64,000 nt of DNA from Sinorhizobium terangae. GTDB taxonomy: Bacteria; Pseudomonadota; Alphaproteobacteria; Rhizobiales; Rhizobiaceae. The first letter of the stretch is position 1; each line of letters begins with the position of its first letter. A program made the position numbers and the translations under genes. Shown piece after piece: positions 54,000 through 62,617 of the stretch. The notes under the pieces were generated by a model that saw only the letters and a program-made list of their open reading frames with translations, was not told the origin of the DNA and made no database searches. The stretch spans positions 1,178,001 to 1,242,000 of the forward strand of contig NZ_CP121660.1 of the NCBI RefSeq assembly GCF_029714365.1, in the 5' to 3' direction.

Positions 54000-54905
54000 A
54001 TGTTGAAGAAAGCTCTGTTGGGCGCTGTTGCGCTCCTCGCCCTCGTCGGCCACGCTCAGGCCGAAGATCTGAAGGAATTCCGCATCGGCATTCTTGGCGG
54101 CGAGAACGAAGCCGACCGCCTGCGCAACTTCCAGTGCCTGGTCGACAAGCTCCCGACCGCAATCGGCGTCGAAAAGGTCTCGTTGTTCCCGGCCGCCGAC
54201 TATGACGGCGTCATCCAGGGCCTGCTCGGCGGTACGCTCGATTACGCAGAACTCGGCGCTTCCGGCTACGCCAAGATCTACCTCGCCAAGGCGGATGCCG
54301 TCGAGCCGATCCTGACGACGGTCCAGACCGATGGCTCCACCGGCTACCACTCGATCATGGTTGCCCGCAAGGATTCCGGCATCACCAAGCTCGAAGACCT
54401 CAAGGGCAAGAAGCTCGGCTTCGCTGATCCGGACTCGACCTCCGGCTACCTCATCCCGCTCGTAACGCTTCCGGAAGCGATCGGCGCACCGGTCAAGGAA
54501 TTCTTCGGTGAAACCGGCTTCGGCGGCGGTCACGAGAACCTCGTTCTCGAAGTCGTCAAGGGCACCTTCGATGCCGGCACGACCTTCGGTTCGGGCATCG
54601 GCGAGTTCAAGGACGGCTACACCTCCGGCAACCTGCGCAAGATGGCCGACAAGGGTATCGTTGACATGAACGACCTCGTCGAACTCTGGAAGTCGCCGTT
54701 GATCCCGAACGGCCCGATCGTCGTGCGCACCACGATGAACGACGACATGAAGGCGAAGTTCAAGCAGTTCATGATGGACCTGCCGAAGACCGATGCCGCC
54801 TGCTTCTCGGCTATCCAGGGCGGTGATTTCATCGGCTACACCGAAGTCAATGCCGACTTCTACAAGCCGATCATCGACGCTCGCAAGGCAACGATCGGCG
54901 GCTGA
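54000..54905 (+). CDS. phnD: Phosphonate/phosphate-binding periplasmic protein (PhnD; PhoD-like)
   Basis: This 301-residue protein has a signal peptide (LKKALLGAVALLALVGHAQA) and the PhnD fold: FRIGILGGENEADRLRNFQC, VIQGLLGGTLDYAELGASGY, LKGKKLGFADPDSTSGYLIP. It binds phosphonate or phosphate and delivers it to the permeases. A strong GC hairpin follows its stop, which can keep the binding-protein RNA more abundant than the permease RNA. Confidence 0.93.
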   Translation: MLKKALLGAVALLALVGHAQAEDLKEFRIGILGGENEADRLRNFQCLVDKLPTAIGVEKVSLFPAADYDGVIQGLLGGTLDYAELGASGYAKIYLAKADAVEPILTTVQTDGSTGYHSIMVARKDSGITKLEDLKGKKLGFADPDSTSGYLIPLVTLPEAIGAPVKEFFGETGFGGGHENLVLEVVKGTFDAGTTFGSGIGEFKDGYTSGNLRKMADKGIVDMNDLVELWKSPLIPNGPIVVRTTMNDDMKAKFKQFMMDLPKTDAACFSAIQGGDFIGYTEVNADFYKPIIDARKATIGG

Positions 54906-54927
54906 TCGCCAAACCCTTCATATTCCA

Positions 54928-54949
54928 GCCGGCCGCGCAAGCGGCCGGC
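54928..54949 (+). terminator. Intra-operon hairpin after phnD
   Basis: GCCGGCCGC-GCAA-GCGGCCGGC is a perfect 9-bp stem with a GNRA-type loop, followed by ATTTGATTG without a proper U-run. Placed between binding-protein and permease genes, it fits an RNA-stabilising or partial terminator element. Confidence 0.65.
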
Positions 54950-55011
54950 ATTTGATTGTCCGGGACTGCCACAGGCACCCACCTCAAGAGGCCGGCTCCG
55001 CCGGAAACCCC

Positions 55012-55974
55012 ATGGCCACTTCCGTGCTTTCCCGACAACTGAGCGAGAGCGGCGCCCTGGTGGAGCGCCACTGGCAGGAACTCAATGCCCGCCGCCGGCT
55101 TTACACCTTCCTGGGCCTGGCGCTCCTCGCTCTGACGCTATCCGCCTCGCTCTGGTTCGCAAACGATTCGAACGCCGGCAAGTTCTTTGATCGCCTGCCG
55201 CATTTCTTCGATTTTGTCGGCGATCTGGTCCCGCGCGACGCCATGGAAATCGTGCGTGCCATGTTCGACTTGCCGTCGCCCTATGACGACGGCAGCTTCA
55301 GGTACAACTATCCGGACGGTCGGCTTTACCTCACCGACAGCCTCTACATCCCCGAATATTTTCACAAGATGCTGGAGACGCTGAACATTGCCATCTTTTC
55401 GACAGTGATCGGCGTCTTCTTCGGCTTCATTCTCTCGTTCCTTGCCGCGCGAAATCTCATGCCCAATCCCTGGATCAGGGGCCCGGTGCGCCGGCTGATG
55501 GAGATCCTGCGCGCCTTCCCCGAAGTGGTCATTGCCGGCTTCTTCCTGGCAATCCTGTCGCTGGGCCCCATTCCCGCGATTGCGGCGGTGTCGATCCACA
55601 CGATCGGCGCGCTTGGCAAGTTGTTCTTCGAGGTCGTCGAAAACGCCGACATGAAACCGGAGGAAGGCTTGCGCGCCGTTGGCGCCAACTGGATCGAGCG
55701 GGTCTGGTTCGGCATCGTTCCGCAGGTTCTCCCGAATTTCACCAGCTATTTCCTGCTTCGCCTCGAGATCAATGTGCGCGCCTCGACAATCATCGGCGCC
55801 GTCGGCGGCGGCGGTATCGGCGAGTTGCTACGCCTGGCGATCGGCCAGGATCATGAGGCGAAGACGATCGCGATCGTGATTCTCTTGTTTACGACGATCT
55901 TCGCCGTCGACCAGTTTTCAGCATGGCTCCGCCGTCGCCTTGTCGGCGATCAGGCCTTCCAGCTCGCCCAGTAG
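55012..55974 (+). CDS. phnE: Phosphonate/phosphate ABC permease (PhnE; PhoE-like)
   Basis: This 320-residue permease has an N-terminal helix (YTFLGLALLALTLSASLWFA) and four to five more, with the EAA loop ENADMKPEEGLRAVGANWIE before FGIVPQVLPNFTSYFLL. The ATG at 55012 (MATSVLSRQLSES) precedes the first helix; the open frame before it runs into phnD. It pairs with the longer permease downstream. Confidence 0.92.
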   Translation: MATSVLSRQLSESGALVERHWQELNARRRLYTFLGLALLALTLSASLWFANDSNAGKFFDRLPHFFDFVGDLVPRDAMEIVRAMFDLPSPYDDGSFRYNYPDGRLYLTDSLYIPEYFHKMLETLNIAIFSTVIGVFFGFILSFLAARNLMPNPWIRGPVRRLMEILRAFPEVVIAGFFLAILSLGPIPAIAAVSIHTIGALGKLFFEVVENADMKPEEGLRAVGANWIERVWFGIVPQVLPNFTSYFLLRLEINVRASTIIGAVGGGGIGELLRLAIGQDHEAKTIAIVILLFTTIFAVDQFSAWLRRRLVGDQAFQLAQ

Positions 55975-55983
55975 GAGCGCACC

Positions 55984-57498
55984 ATGACCGCCTCGACCAA
56001 GCCGAGCCTCCTTGAAATGGAAGCAATCGCTGCCCGCCATCCGCACCTGCTGCAGTCCTCCTCCAGAAAGAGACTGAAATCCGCGCTGATCGGCATCGGC
56101 GTGCTGCTCTACCTGGTTTTCAGCTGGTGGTTCTTTTCGATCGGCCACGTGCTCGCCAATGCCAATTGGGGCATCGCCGGGACCTATCTCGCCGACTGGG
56201 TGTCCTTTGAGGTCCGGCCGGAAATTGCGATCGCGGCCGATGGCACTATGGCCGTCTCCTACGCGCGAAATTCGCCGCTCGGCGCCAATCCCATGCCCGA
56301 TTGGGTCACGCTTGAGAAGAAGACAGTGACCCGTACGATCGAGGCGCCGGCCGCTGCTCAGCCGTCGAAACCGAAGGCAAGTTCATCCTTCAATTTCATG
56401 GCGCCGAATGCCGCGCTCGGCGGCGCCCAGACCGCTCAAGCAGAAAACCGCGTCGAGACCCGCACCGAAGAAGTCGTGGTTCGCGCACTCTTTGCCTACG
56501 ATCGTTCGACAAGCATCGAGATCGGCGACGGCTTGGTAAAGGCGACGCATGGCGGTGAGACGCTGACGATGACCGTCGACGGCGCGGATACGGTAACGCC
56601 GCAAGGCCCCCTGCCCCGCTGGGCCATGCAAAAGCGGCCGGGAGAAAAGATCACGCTCTCCTTCGGCTTGACGGGCTGGGCCGAGGTCGAGGGTGACGAA
56701 GTCTCGATCCGCAACCGGTTCTTCGGCTGGGCGAACTTCCTCTTCGATACCCACTCGCCGTTCTTCGGAAAGCCCTATGGCGAAGTGGCATCGCTAATTG
56801 TCTCCGGAGAGCGGATCGATCCGGCACGCTCCAACCTTTCGCTTGCCTGGAACAACATTCTCTACAACGCGGAGTGGCAGCATCTCGACGTCTGGACCAA
56901 GCTGCTTCAGACGGTCGTCATGGCTTTCGTCGGCACCCTCTTCGCATCGATGATCGCCTTTCCGCTCTGCTTCCTCGCCGCGCGCAACATCACGCCGAAC
57001 CTTTTCGCCAACCAGCTCGCCAAGCGGTTCTTCGATTTCCTGCGGTCGGTGGACATGTTCATCTGGGCGCTGTTCTTCACGCGCGCCTTCGGCCCCGGTC
57101 CGCTCGCCGGCATCTCGGCGATCTTCTTCACCGATACCGGCACGCTCGGCAAACTCTATTCCGAGGCGCTTGAAAACATCGACGACAAGCAGCGCGAAGG
57201 CGTGAAATCCGTCGGCGCGACGCCAATCGCGGTGCAGCGCTTCGGGGTGCTGCCGCAGGTGCTGCCGGTCTTTGCCAGCCAGGCGCTCTACTTCTGGGAA
57301 TCGAACACCCGCTCGGCGACGATCATCGGCGCCGTCGGCGCCGGAGGCATCGGGCTCAAATTGTGGGAGGCGATGCGCACCAACTCCGATTGGGAAAATG
57401 TCGCCTATATGGTGCTTCTGATCTTGATGGTTGTCTTCATTTTCGACAACATCTCGAACGCGTGCCGCTCGCGGCTGATGGGACGAAAGGCACATTAA
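55984..57498 (+). CDS. phnE: Second phosphonate/phosphate permease with a large extracytoplasmic insert (PhoT-like)
   Basis: This 504-residue permease has a first helix at about 37-58 (GIGVLLYLVFSWWFFSIGHV), then about 230 residues of mostly soluble sequence before the transport helices (TVVMAFVGTLFASMIAFPLC onward). The EAA loop is NIDDKQREGVKSVGATPIAV before RFGVLPQVLPVFASQ. The insert, with TEEVVVRALFAYDRSTSIEI and a beta-rich part, probably lies in the periplasm and makes it much longer than the first permease. It starts 9 bases after the first permease gene. Confidence 0.9.
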   Translation: MTASTKPSLLEMEAIAARHPHLLQSSSRKRLKSALIGIGVLLYLVFSWWFFSIGHVLANANWGIAGTYLADWVSFEVRPEIAIAADGTMAVSYARNSPLGANPMPDWVTLEKKTVTRTIEAPAAAQPSKPKASSSFNFMAPNAALGGAQTAQAENRVETRTEEVVVRALFAYDRSTSIEIGDGLVKATHGGETLTMTVDGADTVTPQGPLPRWAMQKRPGEKITLSFGLTGWAEVEGDEVSIRNRFFGWANFLFDTHSPFFGKPYGEVASLIVSGERIDPARSNLSLAWNNILYNAEWQHLDVWTKLLQTVVMAFVGTLFASMIAFPLCFLAARNITPNLFANQLAKRFFDFLRSVDMFIWALFFTRAFGPGPLAGISAIFFTDTGTLGKLYSEALENIDDKQREGVKSVGATPIAVQRFGVLPQVLPVFASQALYFWESNTRSATIIGAVGAGGIGLKLWEAMRTNSDWENVAYMVLLILMVVFIFDNISNACRSRLMGRKAH

Positions 57499-57502
57499 AT
57501 TG

Positions 57503-57548
57503 GAGCGGGATGCGGGCGGAAAACCGCACGCACTTCCTCATCCCGCTC
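57503..57548. repeat. Rhizobial palindromic intergenic element
   Basis: GAGCGGGATG (57503-57512) pairs with CATCCCGCTC (57539-57548), and GCGG-AAAA-CCGC forms an inner stem. This is a very common palindrome type in Rhizobiaceae intergenic DNA. A further dyad, CCGATTTGC with GCAAATCGG, follows at about 57554-57602. Confidence 0.65.
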
Positions 57549-57665
57549 TGATCCGATTTGCGTTTCGCACCGAAGTCATCATGATCTTGTCATGCAAATC
57601 GGCTAGCTGCGCATCGCACCCCGCGAACATCGACCCGCCGGAGGGCGGGCCGGGCGACACAGAAA

Positions 57666-58382
57666 GTGAGACTCGTGCGTTATGCAATCTACTTCGCGCT
57701 GCCGGCCGATGACCGGCTGACGCAGACCGCAGCCCATTGGCTTGGCCGCGACGCCTTTGTCGACGGAGCACTGAGCTGGCCGGAGGTGCCGGCGCTCGGG
57801 CGCGAAAACCAGATGGCATTGACGGCGGACCCGCGGCGATACGGTTTTCACGGAACGCTGAAGGCGCCGTTCGAACTCGCTGAGGGAAAGAGCGAAGCGG
57901 ATCTGCTCGCCGCCTTCGATGAGTTTGCGGCGGAGATCGAGGCGTTCGAGGTGCCACGGATCGTGTTGCATCAGATCGGGCCGTTTTTCGCGCTCGTCCC
58001 GGCCGAAGACTGCCCGCCGCTTCGAAGCCTGGCGGAACAGGCCGTTCGCCGTTTCGAGCCGTTCCGGGCGCCGCTGTCGGACGCCGATATCGCGCGCCGC
58101 AATCCGGAGAAGCTCACGCGGCGTCAGCGCGAATATCTTACGACATGGGGTTACCCTTACGTCTTTGAGGAATTTCAGTTCCACCTGACGCTGACGGGAC
58201 CGGTGCCGAAGGAGACGCAACCAGTGATGCGCGAGACGCTTACCGCCGCCTTCGAGGAATTCACTGGCAGGCCACTCGACATTGCGACCATTGCACTTTT
58301 CGTCGAGTCCCATCGCGGCGCGCCGTTTACCGTCTATTCCCTACTGCCGCTTGGCGGCGCATCCGAACGAAAGATCGCATGA
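57666..58382 (+). CDS. DUF1045 phosphonate-metabolism protein (2H phosphoesterase-like)
   Basis: This 238-residue protein matches the phosphonate-operon family DUF1045. It has two H-x-T motifs, YGFHGTLKAPFEL near residue 62 and FQFHLTLTGPVPK near 175, the mark of 2H phosphoesterases that act on cyclic phosphates. It probably opens or edits a ribose cyclic phosphate intermediate of C-P lyase, an inference from fold and context. The start may be GTG 57666 or GTG 57675; no ATG fits. Confidence 0.85.
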   Translation: MRLVRYAIYFALPADDRLTQTAAHWLGRDAFVDGALSWPEVPALGRENQMALTADPRRYGFHGTLKAPFELAEGKSEADLLAAFDEFAAEIEAFEVPRIVLHQIGPFFALVPAEDCPPLRSLAEQAVRRFEPFRAPLSDADIARRNPEKLTRRQREYLTTWGYPYVFEEFQFHLTLTGPVPKETQPVMRETLTAAFEEFTGRPLDIATIALFVESHRGAPFTVYSLLPLGGASERKIA

Positions 58383-58383
58383 G

Positions 58384-59523
58384 ATGAGCAAAGAACAGGT
58401 ATTGAGCAACGCCCGCATCGTTCTCGAGGACAGGATCGTCAACGGTTCCGTCCTCATCCGCGACGGCCGTATCGCCGATATTTCCGAAGGGGCCAGCAGC
58501 ACGGGCGAAGATTTCGAAGGCGACTACCTGCTGCCCGGCCTGATCGAACTTCACACCGACCATCTGGAGGCGCATTACTCTCCGCGCCCGGGCGTGCGTT
58601 GGCTGAAGATCGCGGCGATCCAGGCCCATGACGCCCAGGTCGTCACCTCCGGAATCACCACCGTCTTTGACTGCCTGCGCCTGGGTTCGGACGAGGACGG
58701 CGGCTTCCAGAAGGGCGAGATGCGCAGCATGGCGGATGCCTTGGCGCAGGCCAAGGAGGAAGGACGCCTGCGCGCCGACCACCTCATCCACCTGCGTTGC
58801 GAAGTTTCGACTTCCGACGTCCTCGATCATTACGAGGATTTTCAGAACGACCCGCAGGTCCGCCTCGTCTCGCTGATGGATCATGCTCCAGGGCAGCGTC
58901 AGTTCCAGACGATGGATCAGTACACGCTCTACTACAAGACGAAGCGCGGCCTTTCGGACGAGGCTTTCGCCGAGTTCGTCGAGCGTCAGCAGGCGCTTTC
59001 CGCGCGTTACGCCGCGCCTCATCGCACGGCGCTGGCAAAGGCGTGCGCCGAACGGGGCATAACCATTGCCAGCCATGACGATGCGACGGTCGCGCATGTC
59101 GAGGAATCGATCGGCTACGGCATCCGTCTGGCGGAATTCCCGACGAGCTTCGAGGCGGCGGAAGCCTCGCATCGCGCCGGATTGAGCGTGCTGATGGGCG
59201 CGCCCAATATCGTGCGCGGCAAGTCGCATTCTGGCAACATCGCCGCCCGCGATCTCGCCGAGCGCGGCGTTCTCGATGTGCTTTCGTCCGACTATGTCCC
59301 CTTCAGCCTCATCCATGCGCCTTTCATTCTGGCCGACGACGTCGAGGCAATCGACCTGCCGCGGGCGATCGCCATGGTAACAGCGACGCCGGCGCGCACC
59401 GTCGGTCTCGACGATCGCGGCCGGATCGCCGTCGGGCTGCGCGCCGATATCGCCCGCGTCCACCGTCCTCAAGGCATTCCAGTTGTTCGCTCCGTCTGGC
59501 GCGAAGGACGGCGTGTCGCATGA
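58384..59523 (+). CDS. phnM: Alpha-D-ribose 1-methylphosphonate 5-triphosphate diphosphatase
   Basis: This 379-residue amidohydrolase-fold enzyme of the C-P lyase pathway removes diphosphate from the ribose triphosphonate. The metal motif is LIELHTDHLEAHYSPRPGVR near residue 57; others are DHAPGQRQFQTMDQYTLYYK, ITIASHDDATVAHVEESIGY and VLSSDYVPFSLIHAPFILAD. The ATG at 58384 follows the DUF1045 stop by one base, and its TGA overlaps the phnN ATG. Confidence 0.92.
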   Translation: MSKEQVLSNARIVLEDRIVNGSVLIRDGRIADISEGASSTGEDFEGDYLLPGLIELHTDHLEAHYSPRPGVRWLKIAAIQAHDAQVVTSGITTVFDCLRLGSDEDGGFQKGEMRSMADALAQAKEEGRLRADHLIHLRCEVSTSDVLDHYEDFQNDPQVRLVSLMDHAPGQRQFQTMDQYTLYYKTKRGLSDEAFAEFVERQQALSARYAAPHRTALAKACAERGITIASHDDATVAHVEESIGYGIRLAEFPTSFEAAEASHRAGLSVLMGAPNIVRGKSHSGNIAARDLAERGVLDVLSSDYVPFSLIHAPFILADDVEAIDLPRAIAMVTATPARTVGLDDRGRIAVGLRADIARVHRPQGIPVVRSVWREGRRVA

Positions 59524-60107
59524 CGGCGGTCGGACAGGGGCGCGGAGGGCTCATCGTCGTCGTCGGCCCGAGCGGGGCAGGCAAGGACAGCGTCATGGGC
59601 TTCGCCGCGCGCCATTTCGCGTATCGCCCGGATATCCTCTTCGTGCGGCGCGTGATCACGCGTCCATCGGATGCCGGCAGTGAAGTGCATGAAAGCGTCT
59701 CAACCGCGGAATTCGAGGACATGAGCCGAAGCGGCGCCTTTGCCGTTTCGTGGCAGGCCCATGGCTTGAGCTACGGCGTTCCGGTCGAGATCGCCGACAG
59801 GGTCGCAAGCGGCATGACGGCGATCGTCAACGGCAGCCGCGCCGCCCTCCCCGCCATTCGCGAGGCCTTCGGCACCATCGCCGTCGCGCTGGTGACTGCA
59901 GACCCGGCGGTGCTGGCGAAGCGCCTGGCCGAGCGCGGCCGCGAGAGCGAGGAAGACGTGTTGCGCCGGCTCACGCGGCAGACGCCCGACATTATCGCCG
60001 GACCCGACGTCACGGTGATCGACAATAGCGGCCGGCTCGACGTCGCCGGGCAGCGCTTCGTCGCGCTCGTCGAGCGGCATTGCGCGGCATTGCATCATCC
60101 AGCCTGA
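59520..60107 (+). CDS. phnN: Ribose 1,5-bisphosphate phosphokinase
   Basis: This 195-residue guanylate-kinase-like enzyme has a P-loop at about residues 15-22 (IVVVGPSGAGKDSVMGFAAR) and the base-binding VRRVITRPSDAGSEVHESVS. It makes PRPP from ribose 1,5-bisphosphate, recycling the product of C-P lyase. It overlaps phnM by ATGA and is followed by a strong terminator, so it ends the operon. Confidence 0.92.
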   Translation: MTAVGQGRGGLIVVVGPSGAGKDSVMGFAARHFAYRPDILFVRRVITRPSDAGSEVHESVSTAEFEDMSRSGAFAVSWQAHGLSYGVPVEIADRVASGMTAIVNGSRAALPAIREAFGTIAVALVTADPAVLAKRLAERGRESEEDVLRRLTRQTPDIIAGPDVTVIDNSGRLDVAGQRFVALVERHCAALHHPA

Positions 60108-60137
60108 GCAAGAACGAAGGATCGGAACGTTTACGAG

Positions 60138-60170
60138 GGACCCCGGACCAAACAGTCCGGGGTCCTTTTT
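60138..60170 (+). terminator. Rho-independent terminator of the phn operon
   Basis: A perfect 11-bp stem (GGACCCCGGAC with GTCCGGGGTCC) around the loop CAAACA is followed directly by TTTTT. It is 30 bases after the phnN stop. Confidence 0.92.
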
Positions 60171-60257
60171 GCGCTGCACCCATTGACAGGCAACAGACGT
60201 CGCCCACCTACAGCTTTGTCGGGGCCAACAGGTCCGATGCCCCGGCGGACATTGCTA

Positions 60258-60626
60258 TCACGGCTCGCCTTGCGTCAGCGCCTCCTCGGTGGCGTCCTCG
60301 ATCTTCTTCACCATGGGCATGTCGACCGCAGCGGCGATGATGGAATCGAGAAGACCTGGAAAGCGGCTGTCAAGGTCGTCGCGCCGAAGCGTCACCAGCC
60401 GGCTCGTGCCGGAGACTTCCATGCGGGTGATGCCCGCCTCGCGCAGCTTGGCCAGGTGGTAGCTGATATTGGTCTTGGAGCCGAAATCGGTGAAGCTCAG
60501 GCACATGGTCGGCCGCCCCTCGCGGCGCGCGAGATAGCCCACGATCGCCAGCCGCGTCGGGTCACCGAGCGCGCCGAGCACGTTGGAAAGGGTGATCTGT
60601 TCGGCGGTGGGATGGGGTAATGTCAT
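60258..60626 (-). CDS. ArsR-family transcriptional repressor
   Basis: This 122-residue winged-helix protein has the ArsR pattern LSNVLGALGDPTRLAIVGYL and the recognition part SKTNISYHLAKLREAGITRM. It keeps only one Cys (TMCLSF), so it is unlikely to use a classical CxC metal site. It diverges from an MFS gene with the dyad GTTCAA-N6-TTGAAC between them, a likely operator. Confidence 0.88.
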   Translation of the reverse strand: MTLPHPTAEQITLSNVLGALGDPTRLAIVGYLARREGRPTMCLSFTDFGSKTNISYHLAKLREAGITRMEVSGTSRLVTLRRDDLDSRFPGLLDSIIAAAVDMPMVKKIEDATEEALTQGEP

Positions 60627-60703
60627 GGTTCGAAGATAGCTGCGCCAGCACGGCAGTTCAACGCGGCGGGCTGTCGCTCACAAAGGATCGATAGGAAGGC
60701 ATA

Positions 60704-60709
60704 TTGACA
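60704..60709 (+). promoter_or_regulatory. Candidate -35 box of the MFS gene
   Basis: TTGACA is an exact -35 hexamer 58 bases before the MFS start. A clear -10 box at 16-18 bp spacing is not visible, so the promoter assignment is tentative; the operator dyad lies just downstream. Confidence 0.35.
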
Positions 60710-60731
60710 CGGCGACCGGTCATGTTCAATA

Positions 60732-60749
60732 GTTCAACATCTTTTGAAC
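60732..60749. promoter_or_regulatory. Operator dyad of the ArsR/MFS pair
   Basis: GTTCAA-CATCTT-TTGAAC is a perfect 6+6 dyad ending 12 bases before the MFS ATG. A further GTTCAA half site occurs near 60655, close to the ArsR gene. It fits ArsR-type repression of both genes. Confidence 0.6.
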
Positions 60750-60761
60750 AAAGGATCCCCA

Positions 60762-61946
60762 ATGGACAAGCGCCTCATCTGGCTCGCTGTCGGCTCTTTC
60801 ACGATGAGCACGGTCGGCTTCGTTTTTTCGAGCCTGCTGCCATCGATTGCAGCCGACACCCACACGACGATCCCTCATGCGGGGCACCTCATCACTGTGT
60901 TCTCGCTTTCCTACGCCGTCGGCGCGCCGCTGCTTTCGGCGCTGGCCGGGACGGCTGACCGTCGGCGGCTGCTTGTGGCTGCGATGCTTGCCTTCGTGGT
61001 CGGCAACGGGATCGCTGCGACGAGCGTCTCGTTCACCACGCTGCTGCTCGCCCAGATCGTGATGGGAATGGCGAGCGGACTGTTTGCTGCCACAGCCCAG
61101 GCGACGGCGGTTTCGCTGGCCGGCTCGGAGCACCGCGCGCTTGCAATCTCGATCGTGGTGGGCGGCACCACATTCGCAGTGGCGCTGGGCGCGCCCCTCG
61201 GCGCGCTGATCGCGGCTTTCTGGGGCTGGCGTGGCACATTCGAGGCGGTCGCCCTGCTCGGGCTCGCTTGCGCCACCGTGCTGTGGCTGCGCCTGCCGCG
61301 GAGTCTCAGCGGAATGAAGCTGACGCTTGCCGAGCGCTTCAGCGCCGTCGGTCTCCCCGGCGTAGCCTCGTCGCTGATGGTGACCTATCTCTACCTTGCG
61401 GGCGGATTCATGATCATCTCCTACCTCGCGCCGCTGGCGATCGACGGGGCCGGACTTTCGAAAATGGCGCTGCCGGGCCTGTTGCTTGCTTTCGGCGTGG
61501 GCGCGGTGATCGGCAATCTTTCCAGCGGCTATTTGGCCGACCGGATCGGCGCGACGCGCATGGTGGTGCTTTCGCTGATGTCGGCACTGGTGGTGTCGCT
61601 GGCGATTGCCTTTGGGCTGCACCTCCTGCCACGCAGCCTCGCCGGCCTGCTGCTGATCGGCATCATGGTGCCCTGGGGCATCATCGGCTGGGCGTTTCCG
61701 CCGGCACAGGCCAGTCGCATCGTCGCCTTCGCGCCGGAGGTGGCACATCTGACGCTGTCGCTCAACGCCTCGGCGATCTATCTCGGCATCGCCAGCGGCA
61801 CCGCGCTCGGCGGGCGGGTGCTGGAAAACACGGCCGCAGCCAATCTCGGCTTCTTCGCGGCACTGTTTCCGGTGGCCGCCCTTGCCACGCTCTACGCGGG
61901 CCTGCGCTCCTACCGGCGGCGCTTCGCGGCGAGCCTGGCGGAATAG
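60762..61946 (+). CDS. MFS transporter, AraJ-like (drug/sugar efflux type)
   Basis: This 394-residue protein has 12 helices (FTMSTVGFVFSSLLPSIAAD, GVGAVIGNLSSGYLADRIGA). The loop 2-3 motif is ALAGTADRRRLLVAAMLAFV, and the family is close to AraJ/arabinose-efflux and drug-export permeases. The ATG at 60762 has AAAGGAT upstream; an earlier TTG at 60744 lies inside the operator dyad and is rejected. ArsR repression suggests an inducible export function; substrate unknown. Confidence 0.87.
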   Translation: MDKRLIWLAVGSFTMSTVGFVFSSLLPSIAADTHTTIPHAGHLITVFSLSYAVGAPLLSALAGTADRRRLLVAAMLAFVVGNGIAATSVSFTTLLLAQIVMGMASGLFAATAQATAVSLAGSEHRALAISIVVGGTTFAVALGAPLGALIAAFWGWRGTFEAVALLGLACATVLWLRLPRSLSGMKLTLAERFSAVGLPGVASSLMVTYLYLAGGFMIISYLAPLAIDGAGLSKMALPGLLLAFGVGAVIGNLSSGYLADRIGATRMVVLSLMSALVVSLAIAFGLHLLPRSLAGLLLIGIMVPWGIIGWAFPPAQASRIVAFAPEVAHLTLSLNASAIYLGIASGTALGGRVLENTAAANLGFFAALFPVAALATLYAGLRSYRRRFAASLAE

Positions 61947-61955
61947 ATCCCTTAC

Positions 61956-62058
61956 TGCATGATTCGTTAAATCGGAATCGATTTAAGGATAAGATCATGC
62001 AGCAAATCAAAGTGCTACAGCGACCTTTGCGCGTCCGATTGGACGCGCGGCGCTGTAG
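61956..62058. repeat. RIME-like double palindrome
   Basis: Two large palindromes sit back to back over 103 bp. The first has TGCATGAT...ATCATGCA outside and TTAAATCG-GAAT-CGATTTAA inside; the second has CTACAGCG...CGCTGTAG outside and GCGCGTCC-GATT-GGACGCGC inside (62015-62058). Size and two-palindrome form fit the roughly 108-bp RIME elements of rhizobia. Confidence 0.72.
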
Positions 62059-62580
62059 TGAAGCCGGCGCGTAGCACGAGAGCCGGTCCGCGCCGGCCGA
62101 CTCATCACAGGCGGCGACGCCCGGTGGGAGCACTGAGGCTGGTCCAATTTCGCCAATCGCAAACCCAGCCGATTAACCGTTCCAAATACGCTCCGGCCGA
62201 GTTCTTCGACGCCCTCCGCCTCCAAGGGATGCAAACAGGCTTACGGCATGCGCGATCTGAATCCGGAAGGCGTGCCGGCTGATCGCGACAGTGCTGCACC
62301 GTCGAGCGACCTGTCCTCCCTACACTGTGGACGTGTTCCGGATAGACGGTGCGGACAATAAGGCGACCGCCAAGGTCGCCGCGCCCTGAACGGCACAACT
62401 CCACCTAGCGACAGCAGCACACTGCGCCGCTGACAACAATGCCGACTGAAGCCTCGGATCTCGGGCGCCTGCAGCCCGGCCCTTCCATGTCGCAAGATCA
62501 CCCTATGTTCTCTGGTATCACGCCGACCCGGCCGCCTCTTGCCATAACGCGGTGAATTTTCGCTTGTCATTGGCAATAAT

Positions 62581-62592
62581 ATGTCTATACAT
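62581..62592. promoter_or_regulatory. HutC-like operator upstream of hutI
   Basis: ATGTCTATACAT is a near palindrome (within AATAATATGTCTATACATTA) 26 bases before the hutI start. TGTNTANACA-type sites are typical of the GntR-family histidine repressor HutC. The repressor gene is not in the window. Confidence 0.55.
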
Positions 62593-62617
62593 TATCGCAG
62601 AAGAAGGGCGGTAACCC

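Larger units (their letters stand above)
61947..62617. other. 671-bp intergenic region before hutI
   Basis: The left 112 bases hold a double palindrome. The middle (about 62060-62540) has only short open frames without ribosome sites or family matches; it may be decayed coding sequence. The right end contains a HutC-like palindrome at 62581-62592 and the hutI ribosome site. Confidence 0.6.

Noticed and set aside
62058..62282. A 74-codon plus-strand frame in the region before hutI
   Set aside because: No ribosome site, no recognisable similarity and an Arg-rich composition typical of GC-rich noise.
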